Below are positions 7,143 to 11,651 of a DNA stretch of 11,651 nucleotides, one piece after another. Position numbers and translations under genes: made by a program. Position 1 is the first letter of the stretch; every line of letters begins with the position of its first letter. This DNA is from Albibeggiatoa sp964388965. Lineage in GTDB: Bacteria > Pseudomonadota > Gammaproteobacteria > Beggiatoales > Beggiatoaceae. Where the stretch lies: the NCBI GenBank assembly GCA_964388965.1, contig CAYMCP010000092.1, forward strand, positions 1-11,651, read 5' to 3'. A model generated the notes under the pieces. It saw nothing but the letters and a program-made list of their open reading frames with translations, was not told the origin of the DNA and did no database searches.

Positions 7143-7184
7143 GGACGCGACTTTTTTTCAATCGTCAAGAAAAAGGAAGCGTCC
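7143..7184 (+). terminator. Hairpin after mutY-yggX, possible terminator
   Basis: GGACGC (7143-7148) pairs with GCGTCC (7179-7184). Inside, a C-T7 run pairs partly with AAAAAGG, giving a long imperfect stem that starts 16 bases after the stop codon. There is no T-run after the stem, so it is not a canonical Rho-independent terminator. It may act as an mRNA 3' stabiliser or be another dispersed palindrome. Confidence 0.35.
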
Positions 7185-7189
7185 GGTTA

Positions 7190-7220
7190 GGGCAATCGCG
7201 CTAAAATATTTTTTGAAAAT
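7190..7220 (+). repeat. Left arm of a 31-bp inverted repeat pair
   Basis: This 31-base arm matches the reverse complement of 8116-8146 at 30 of 31 positions (C7193 is the only mismatch). It includes the core AATCGCGCTAAAATATTTT. Together the arms enclose about 960 bp holding the MITE-like element and the pseudopilin gene. No target-site duplication is evident outside the arms, so this may be two inverted copies of a dispersed repeat rather than the ends of one mobile unit. Confidence 0.8.
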
Positions 7221-7256
7221 ACTGCTTTGAAATCTTAGCCAATATGTTAAAAAATC

Positions 7257-7402
7257 TAGGCGTTACGCAGTTCAAATAAAAATTTGTCTTGTTTCCTCGT
7301 CCCAATGGTCTCCGTTGGGGTGCAGCATGGACGCTCTGCGTCCTGATTTATTGTGAGTTGCAAATGTAGCATAAAATTTTTGTGTGAACTGTGTAACGCC
7401 TA
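7257..7402. mobile_element. MITE-like element, 146 bp with 29-bp terminal inverted repeats
   Basis: Bases 7257-7285 (TAGGCGTTACGCAGTTC...) and the reverse complement of 7374-7402 (TAGGCGTTACACAGTTC...) agree at 26 of 29 positions. The same six bases, AAAATC, flank both ends (7251-7256 and 7403-7408), as expected for a target-site duplication. Part of that match could be chance in A-rich DNA. The interior has no open frame but carries two further palindromes: CCCAA/TTGGG (7301-7305, 7315-7319) and GGACGC-TCT-GCGTCC (7329-7343). It is non-autonomous, and no transposase lies nearby. The parent IS family cannot be named from this window. Confidence 0.65.
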
Positions 7403-7428
7403 AAAATCAATATTTTCTTTCACGTCGC

Positions 7429-7452
7429 AGAGACAAGGCATACCTTGCCTCT
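7429..7452. repeat. Hairpin repeat downstream of the pseudopilin gene
   Basis: AGAGACAAGG (7429-7438) pairs with CCTTGCCTCT (7443-7452) with one mismatch and a four-base loop. It sits 30 bases beyond the stop of the minus-strand gene at 7482-7889, so it could help end that transcript, but no T-run follows on that strand. Similar 'gaggcaaggc/gccttgtctc' palindromes are scattered between genes in repeat-rich bacterial genomes, which favours a dispersed repeat. Confidence 0.5.
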
Positions 7453-7481
7453 ACAAAACCTTGTTTCTTCAGATTTGTCAT

Positions 7482-7889
7482 TTATTCCCAACTATTAACA
7501 TCTGCGTCAGGACACTTATCACCACCTTCACGTCCGTCAGCACCTAATGAGCTTAAATCATAATCACCGTGTGTACCCGGATATTTATATACATATTCGT
7601 TTTCCCATGGGTCTAAAGGCACTTTCTTTTTTGTTAAATAAGGTCCATCCCAACGGGTACTGCTATCTTCATTATTAAGCAAACCTTCCAACGTGCGCGG
7701 ATATTTACCCACATCAATGCGATGTTGATCTAAGGATGCACCCAAACTACTGATTTGTGAAGAAGCAGCGTCACATTTTGCCTTATCAAAACCTTTAAAA
7801 ATTCGTGGTCCGACCAACGCACCCAACATGGCAATAATCGCCATAACAATTAATAATTCAATCAAAGTAAAGCCGTTTGTCTTTTTCAC
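7482..7889 (-). CDS. gspG: GspG-type type II secretion major pseudopilin
   Basis: A 135-residue prepilin-like protein, the size of GspG, which polymerises into the periplasmic pseudopilus that drives type II secretion. The short basic leader MKKTNG is cut after G6 by prepilin peptidase. GFTLIELLIVMAIIAMLGAL supplies the N-terminal helix, with E11 (mature Glu5). PLDPWENEYVY (91-101) and GDYDLSSLGADGREGG (108-123) match the GspG C-terminal motifs, including the calcium-binding loop, with further acids at D128/D130. Two cysteines (C39 and C126) are not typical of the family and could form a disulphide. The start is GTG at 7889, with TAGGAG nine bases upstream. No other gsp gene is present on either side, and the gene sits alone among repeats inside the 7190-8146 inverted repeat. 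It may be a dispersed or specialised copy. A minor pseudopilin or other type IV-like pilin is less likely. Confidence 0.9.
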   Translation of the reverse strand: MKKTNGFTLIELLIVMAIIAMLGALVGPRIFKGFDKAKCDAASSQISSLGASLDQHRIDVGKYPRTLEGLLNNEDSSTRWDGPYLTKKKVPLDPWENEYVYKYPGTHGDYDLSSLGADGREGGDKCPDADVNSWE

Positions 7890-7904
7890 CTGTAAAACTC
7901 CTAA

Positions 7905-8115
7905 CTAAAAGATAATGGCATGATGAGGTAATTGCAAAATTATAAAAAGCGAGCGGATTTTCTGCTAAATGGCAGAATAAACAAAGTATCCTGTTTACTT
8001 GTTGTAGAATAAGGAGAACAATCCACTTAATTTACGATAAATAGATACTGCTATGAATGATACCTTGAAGCCTCGTTTGTTGCAATTCACAAGCTTGTTG
8101 CAATAGCAATTCTAC
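7905..8115. other. AT-rich gap upstream of gspG, no gene
   Basis: No open frame of note lies here. It must hold the promoter of the minus-strand pseudopilin gene, but no clear -35/-10 pair was found. A perfect 10-bp palindrome, ACAAGCTTGT (8089-8098), is flanked by two TTGCAAT copies, in a segment leading straight into the right inverted-repeat arm. That suggests the repeat unit may extend beyond its 31 matching bases. Confidence 0.4.
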
Positions 8116-8146
8116 ATTTTCAAAAAATATTTTAGCGCGATTACCC
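8116..8146 (-). repeat. Right arm of the 31-bp inverted repeat pair
   Basis: Inverted partner of 7190-7220, 30 of 31 bases matching. It runs directly into ACCCACTTATTATAA (8143-8157), a 15-base string also found at 353-367 before the first gene, so this arm touches a second dispersed sequence. It lies about 30 bases before a candidate promoter for the ClpP-like gene. Confidence 0.8.
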
Positions 8147-8174
8147 ACTTATTATAATAAATTGTTATTTCGCC

Positions 8175-8203
8175 TTGATATAAACCTGTTAAAATAGTTA
8201 AAT
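8175..8203 (+). promoter_or_regulatory. Candidate sigma-70 promoter of the ClpP-like gene
   Basis: TTGATA (8175-8180) and TTAAAT (8198-8203) are separated by 17 bases, matching the consensus at 5/6 and 4/6 positions. The implied leader is about 75 bases. In AT-rich DNA such pairs arise by chance, so this is a modest call. Confidence 0.35.
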
Positions 8204-8283
8204 AAACTGAAGTCAATGATACTTTAAGTTGATAATTTACTCTTAAAAAAACACTAACTTAGGGATATTAAGCGGAGAAAATT

Positions 8284-9780
8284 ATGCTGCGAAAATTTAA
8301 TTTAATAATCTACTGGTGTGCTTGCATATTGCTGAATGCCAATTTAGCTGTCTATGCAGAAACCACAGAAACTGATATTTCTTCGGAGATATCTATTGCT
8401 TCACCTTCTGCTGGTATGAGTGAAGCTATGATTACTGTTCCAGCAAATATGATGCAGGCAGCGAATAAATTTAAAATGCCTTTGAGTAAAGATGTACTTG
8501 ATCTAAAAGAGGCAAGTGCATTAATTTCTTTAGAAAATAGCATTCAAGCGGAAAAATTCCGTAGTGAATTACTCGGTTTAGAGCACGAGAAAAACAAATT
8601 AGTGCTTGAAAATGACGTGTTATTGGAAAAAGTACGCCATCAGTTGGCGGAGTTGAGTGCGGAAAAAGAGCGCGTTTTACTTGAAAATGAAGTTACAGAA
8701 GCAAAACAAACTCAAACTTTGGCAAATTTAGTTGCTCAGAAAACCCGTCTGGAATTGGAAAACGCTATTGCAACAGAGCAACAAACTCAACATTGGCAAA
8801 CAATCGAGCAGAAAAAAGCTGAATTAAAACTACAAAATGACGTTGCTGAACAGAAAAATCGTGCAGAAGAGCTAAAAATCCAGTTAGAAACCACTAAACT
8901 AAGTTTTGAGTTGTCTAAATTGGAATTTGAAAAAGCTAAACGCACTGCTGATATTGAGGAGTTAAGCGAGCGTATTTCAGAACGTGAACAAAAAGCATTG
9001 TGGGAAAGTGAAGCAAATAAAGACCCTGAATTATTAGAAGAACCGTTTGTTAATGGCAAATTAATTTTAAGTGATCGTAAAATTGAATTAGACCCTATCA
9101 TTATGCGTGGTACAGCAGAATATGTTGTTGAGCGCATTGATTATTTTAATAACAAAGACCCTAATTATCCAATTTTCATTATCATTGATGTGTGTTATGG
9201 CGGTTCGGTCTCAGAGGGCGCGAAGATTTTAGAAGCAATGGAGGCTAGTCCAGCACCCGTTTACGTTGTTGTTAAATCATTGGCTGCGAGTATGGCGGCG
9301 GTTATCACGACATTAGCAGAGCGTTCTTATTCTTATCCTAATGCAATTTTAATTCATCATCAAATGTGGGGTGGTTTCTACGGTAACATCAAAGAGCAAC
9401 AGGAACAGTTGGAAATGATGAAAGAGTGGTCACGTCGTTTAATGAGACCGGTCTCTGACAAAATGGGTGTAGAAATGGATGAATTTGTTGAGATGATGTA
9501 TGAGCACAGTTCAACAGGTGATTGGAACGAGTTTGCTGACAATGCTATTACTTTAAAATGGGTTGATTATATTACAGAGGACATTCGTGATACTTCTTAC
9601 GTCAAAAAACCTATAGAAGAGCATAATGATGAGGATTTTTTCTTTTTTAGTATGAAATCTAACCCCTTCCGTTTGGAAGAGCAGACTGATTCGCAAGGTA
9701 ACAAGTATGTGCAATTGCCACGTTTAGGTCCTTATGACTTTTACCATTTGTATAACCCTGATAATTACTATCGTTATTGA
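8284..9780 (+). CDS. Exported ClpP-like (S14) serine protease with a repeat-built coiled coil
   Basis: A 498-residue protein in four parts. Residues 1-25 are a Sec signal peptide (basic RK, hydrophobic core, cut after AVYA) with no lipobox. About 26-80 is a linker. Residues 81-230 form a coiled coil made of six 25-residue units, with Leu-Glu/Gln-Asn at 83, 108, 133, 158 and 183. About 255-430 is a ClpP/SDH-fold protease: the oxyanion strand YGGSV (305-309), nucleophile S336 in AASMAA, His358 or 359 in LIHHQMWGG, and D413 in TGDWNEFADN, which keeps the ClpP Asp spacing to the closing VD motif. A 68-residue acidic and aromatic tail, rich in Tyr and Phe, follows. ClpP itself is about 200 residues, cytoplasmic, and fed by ClpA/ClpX. 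This version should act in the periplasm without them, perhaps assembled or gated by its coiled coil. GGAG lies six bases before the ATG. It appears monocistronic, with its own promoter and terminator. The fold and residues are seen; location and partners are inferred. Confidence 0.88.
   Translation: MLRKFNLIIYWCACILLNANLAVYAETTETDISSEISIASPSAGMSEAMITVPANMMQAANKFKMPLSKDVLDLKEASALISLENSIQAEKFRSELLGLEHEKNKLVLENDVLLEKVRHQLAELSAEKERVLLENEVTEAKQTQTLANLVAQKTRLELENAIATEQQTQHWQTIEQKKAELKLQNDVAEQKNRAEELKIQLETTKLSFELSKLEFEKAKRTADIEELSERISEREQKALWESEANKDPELLEEPFVNGKLILSDRKIELDPIIMRGTAEYVVERIDYFNNKDPNYPIFIIIDVCYGGSVSEGAKILEAMEASPAPVYVVVKSLAASMAAVITTLAERSYSYPNAILIHHQMWGGFYGNIKEQQEQLEMMKEWSRRLMRPVSDKMGVEMDEFVEMMYEHSSTGDWNEFADNAITLKWVDYITEDIRDTSYVKKPIEEHNDEDFFFFSMKSNPFRLEEQTDSQGNKYVQLPRLGPYDFYHLYNPDNYYRY
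8524..8973 (+). repeat. In-gene tandem repeat: six degenerate 75-bp (25-codon) units
   Basis: Within the ClpP-like gene, residues 81-230 divide into six units of exactly 25 residues, five carrying L-E/Q-N near the start (83, 108, 133, 158, 183) and the sixth more diverged. At DNA level CTTGAAAATGA at 8605-8615 recurs at 8680-8690, exactly 75 bases on. Twenty-five residues equals two heptads plus an 11-residue unit, so the coiled coil should have a regular stutter. The units probably arose by duplication of a 75-bp segment. Confidence 0.75.
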
Positions 9781-9813
9781 TAATTGAGCAGGTAGCATTT
9801 TATTTTGCTGTGT

Positions 9814-9853
9814 AACAGTCTCGTGACGACGCGCTGTGTTGTCGCGGACTGTT
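9814..9853 (+). terminator. Strong hairpin terminator after the ClpP-like gene
   Basis: AACAGTC (9814-9820) pairs with GACTGTT (9847-9853). After a bulged T the stem continues with CGTGACGAC (9822-9830) against GTTGTCGCG (9838-9846), giving 16 pairs (two G-U) around a seven-base loop. A T-rich tail (TTTGTTGTT) follows. It starts 34 bases after the stop codon and should isolate this gene from comF. Confidence 0.65.
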
Positions 9854-9890
9854 TGTTGTTGCTGTCGTAAGTTTTATATTGATCTTAAAA

Positions 9891-10547
9891 ATGTTGTATA
9901 AAAATTTTCTTTCCCAACAGTTCAATAAATTATTCCCGCAAACTTGCTTTCTATGTGGCGCGCTCACGTCAAATCCATTATGTGCAGGCTGTCTTGGAGA
10001 TTTACCCTATTTAGATACGCCTTTGCACTCAATTAAAACATTTGGACATCTTAATCAAGCCTATGCGCTTTTTGAATATGATTACCCGGTTAATTATTTG
10101 ATTCAACACGCAAAATTTAATAGTAATTTGGTTATTTTGCATTTTTTAGGCACATTGATGGCAAAACATCTTAATTTTGAATATACGCCAGATGTGATTA
10201 TGCCAGTACCTTTACATTATAAACGTTTACGTTCAAGGGGTTATAATCAATCTTTACAATTAGCACAAAAAATACGCTTTCAATTAAATTTACCTTTAGA
10301 TTACACTCATTGTCAGCGCATCCGCAATACGACACCGCAAGCAAAATTAGATAATAAAGCGCGTTTAACGAATTTAATCGACGCATTTGTAGTCAAGCCT
10401 TTACCAGCCAATTGGAAGCATATTTTACTTGTTGATGACGTATTAACGACTGGTTCAACAGTGGATGAAATTAGTAAAACTTTACTTGCTGCCGGTGCTG
10501 AATATATTACTGTTTGGTGTTGTGCAGCACGTTTTATTCGTGACTAA
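9891..10547 (+). CDS. comF: ComF family phosphoribosyltransferase-like protein
   Basis: A 218-residue cytoplasmic protein of the ComF/GntX family, linked to uptake and use of external DNA in naturally transformable bacteria. An N-terminal zinc ribbon uses C19, C22, C31 and C34. The type I phosphoribosyltransferase fold follows: VPLHYKRLRSRGYNQSLQLA (about 106-125), a basic conserved block, and the PRPP-binding loop ILLVDDVLTTGST (178-190) with both Asp residues intact. Length and motif order fit full-length ComF. The ATG at 9891 is chosen because the zinc ribbon starts soon after it. A TTG at 9879 would add four residues, and neither has a good Shine-Dalgarno. It follows a terminator and so should have its own promoter, which I could not identify. 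No bio or competence genes are adjacent here. Confidence 0.93.
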   Translation: MLYKNFLSQQFNKLFPQTCFLCGALTSNPLCAGCLGDLPYLDTPLHSIKTFGHLNQAYALFEYDYPVNYLIQHAKFNSNLVILHFLGTLMAKHLNFEYTPDVIMPVPLHYKRLRSRGYNQSLQLAQKIRFQLNLPLDYTHCQRIRNTTPQAKLDNKARLTNLIDAFVVKPLPANWKHILLVDDVLTTGSTVDEISKTLLAAGAEYITVWCCAARFIRD

Positions 10548-10563
10548 GAAACAATTGGCTGAT

Positions 10564-10588
10564 AAAAAGTTATGGATTTGTACTTTTT
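10564..10588 (+). terminator. Weak A/T-rich hairpin after comF
   Basis: AAAAAGT (10564-10570) and ACTTTTT (10582-10588) are perfect inverted repeats around an 11-base loop, 16 bases after the comF stop. The stem has only one G-C pair, so it would be unstable. It may contribute to termination together with the later T-runs (CTTTTC, CATTTTTTTG). Confidence 0.25.
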
Positions 10589-10674
10589 GCTTTTCAATCT
10601 AATTGCTCATTTTTTTGCCAATCTTTAGCGAAAGTATTGATAGTGCTTTATCCAGTTTTTAAAACGAGGTCACC

Positions 10675-11256
10675 ATGCTAGCACAATCACAATTAAAAAC
10701 ACCTATTACACCAGAAGACTATCTTGCTTTTGAACGTAAAGCTGAAGAAAAGCATGAATTTGTAGACGGTATTATTTATGCCATGTCTGGGGCGAGCCGT
10801 GAACACAACGAAATTACTGGCAACTTATTTGGTGAGTTATGGACACGTTTCAAAAAAACACCTTGTCGAGTCTATATGAACGACATGCGAGTCAAAATTA
10901 ATGAAACTGATTATGTTTATCCTGATGTTGTGGGATTATGCGATGATATTCAACTTGAAGATGAGCAATTTGATACGCTAGTTAATCCTGCTTTAATTAT
11001 CGAAGTTTTATCAAAATCCACTCAAAATTATGATAAAAACAAAAAAATGACTTTATATCAAAGTTTACCCACTGTGCAAGATTATGTATTGGTTTCTCAA
11101 GATGAGTATCGTGTTGAGCATTATCAACGAAAAAGTCAAAATCAGTGGTTATTTACCGTCTTGACTGAACCACAACAGATTTTACAATTAAACAGTGTCA
11201 ATGCTGAAATTTCATTACAAGATATTTACGATAGAGTGACATTGGACAAATCATGA
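10675..11256 (+). CDS. Uma2 family (DUF820) endonuclease-like protein
   Basis: A 193-residue protein of the Uma2/DUF820 group, predicted PD-(D/E)XK nuclease-fold proteins common in cyanobacteria and in repeat-rich filamentous bacteria, with no firmly established role. It opens with the typical TPEDYLAFERKAEEKHEFVDG block (E28 conserved). Probable active-site residues are D84 in YVYPDVV and E110-x-L112 in LIIEVLSKST. A YDKNKKMTLYQSLPTVQDYVLVS segment (119-141) follows, where the family is most conserved. All the expected acids are present, so it may be active. GAGG lies five bases before the ATG. It reads as a single gene. Such genes often occur in many copies per genome and near transposon relics, consistent with the DUF1703-type gene that begins downstream. 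Confidence 0.92.
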   Translation: MLAQSQLKTPITPEDYLAFERKAEEKHEFVDGIIYAMSGASREHNEITGNLFGELWTRFKKTPCRVYMNDMRVKINETDYVYPDVVGLCDDIQLEDEQFDTLVNPALIIEVLSKSTQNYDKNKKMTLYQSLPTVQDYVLVSQDEYRVEHYQRKSQNQWLFTVLTEPQQILQLNSVNAEISLQDIYDRVTLDKS

Positions 11257-11616
11257 GCAGAAAACGGGTTAGTTTTCAATTTACATTACCAAAAGTATCT
11301 TGAATAGAAAAGGACACATTATATTTTCCAACAGCGGAAATAACTATTGATGTTAAATTCAAATCAATAAATGATAATTTGGGTTATTTTATTATTTATG
11401 CTACTTGTAATAATTTTTCACGATATTAAAATATTAATTATCTATTAAGTGAATTTCAATCGAAATAAAAAGTAACACTTTAAACGGATTTCACTATACT
11501 TGCGCACCGTGAATTATTATCCAAATAATACAGATTTGTGAATTTACGCTAAATTTAAGTACAATTTTTTTAGCGGCTAATTTCAGTATTTTTAATGATA
11601 AACTAAGGATAAATTC
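11257..11616. other. 360-base AT-rich intergenic gap
   Basis: No supported gene. A 17-codon frame (11253-11303, including stop) overlaps the Uma2 stop as ATGA but is too short to call. Small A/T inverted repeats (ATTGAT/ATCAAT near 11346-11370, and ATTATT/AATAAT near 11513-11530) and stop codons in all frames fill the rest. The right half holds a candidate promoter for the gene at the edge, and a second -10-like TATACT at 11495-11500 with a poor -35. Confidence 0.5.
11536..11565 (+). promoter_or_regulatory. Candidate sigma-70 promoter of the right-edge gene
   Basis: TTGTGA (11536-11541) and TACAAT (11560-11565) lie 18 bases apart, matching the consensus at 4/6 and 5/6 positions, with a T-run after the -10. 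The implied leader is about 45 bases, ending in a good Shine-Dalgarno. The DNA is AT-rich, so chance pairs are common. Confidence 0.35.
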
Positions 11617-11651
11617 ATGCAGAAATTCCCTTATGGCATCAGTGACTTCGT
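11617..11651 (+). CDS. Start of an AAA-ATPase-like/DUF1703-type protein (partial, cut by window edge)
   Basis: Only 11 full codons are present: MQKFPYGISDF. This closely matches the opening of the family whose proteins begin 'PYGISDF...YYVDKT', with an AAA-ATPase-like domain (PF09820) followed by a DUF1703 nuclease-like domain; these are common multi-copy genes of unknown role. AAGGA (11605-11609) lies seven bases before the ATG, supporting a real start. The rest is outside the window, so the family call rests on a short but distinctive N-terminus. Confidence 0.65.
   Translation, partial: MQKFPYGISDF

Noticed and set aside
8352..9137. Minus-strand open frames opposite the ClpP-like gene
   Set aside because: They are antisense to the coiled-coil codons and Ser-rich as a mirror of Glu/Leu codons, with no independent start signal.
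4685..9780. MoxR as the AAA+ partner of the ClpP-like protease
   Set aside because: The protease carries a signal peptide and should be outside the cytoplasm. The genes are far apart and on opposite strands, and MoxR proteins lack the IGF-type ClpP-docking loop in the visible sequence.
11253..11303. Short frame starting ATGA at the Uma2 stop (MSRKRVSFQFTLPKVS)
   Set aside because: Only 16 residues. It could be a remnant of a coupled gene, but no other frame continues it.

Overview
The window looks like chromosomal DNA of a fairly AT-rich gammaproteobacterium. The hom, ybbO-like, mutY/yggX and comF products read like gammaproteobacterial proteins. The many palindromic intergenic repeats, a Uma2-type nuclease and a DUF1703-type ATPase start suggest a large, repeat-rich genome such as those of Thiotrichales (Beggiatoa-like sulfur bacteria). 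That assignment is an inference from style, not from a marker gene.

Layout, left to right. Positions 1-384 are a non-coding, repeat-rich edge: a probable group II intron 5' end runs off the left side on the minus strand, directly next to a perfect 21-bp palindrome. Two plus-strand genes of unknown function follow (385-1392, a degenerate receiver-like protein with a possible winged-helix C-terminus; 1505-2245, a protein with a vWA-like C-terminal half). They end at a clear Rho-independent terminator. Three minus-strand genes come next: hom (homoserine dehydrogenase), a YbbO-like short-chain dehydrogenase, and a MoxR-type AAA+ ATPase without its usual DUF58 partner. A solitary IS200/IS605-like hairpin end lies between hom and the dehydrogenase. 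The divergent moxR/mutY gap holds a 125-bp element with 25-bp inverted ends, whose right end contains the mutY ribosome binding site.

The mutY gene is fused in frame to yggX, joining an adenine DNA glycosylase to an iron-trafficking/oxidative-stress protein, and an internal Shine-Dalgarno and ATG could still give free YggX. Beyond it, 7143-8146 is packed with repeats: a hairpin, a 31-bp inverted repeat whose arms enclose about 960 bp, a 146-bp MITE-like element with 29-bp terminal inverted repeats and a possible 6-bp target duplication, and one solitary gene for a GspG-type pseudopilin.

The most unusual gene is 8284-9780. It encodes a 498-residue protein with a Sec signal peptide, about 150 residues of coiled coil built from six 25-residue repeats, and a ClpP-family (S14) serine protease domain with its catalytic residues in place. 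An exported ClpP-like protease has no obvious access to the cytoplasmic Clp unfoldases, so it is the best candidate here for an undescribed system. It is followed by a strong hairpin terminator, comF (phosphoribosyltransferase linked to DNA uptake), a Uma2-family nuclease-like gene, and the first codons of an AAA-ATPase-like/DUF1703-type gene cut by the right edge. No tRNA, rRNA or CRISPR array was seen.
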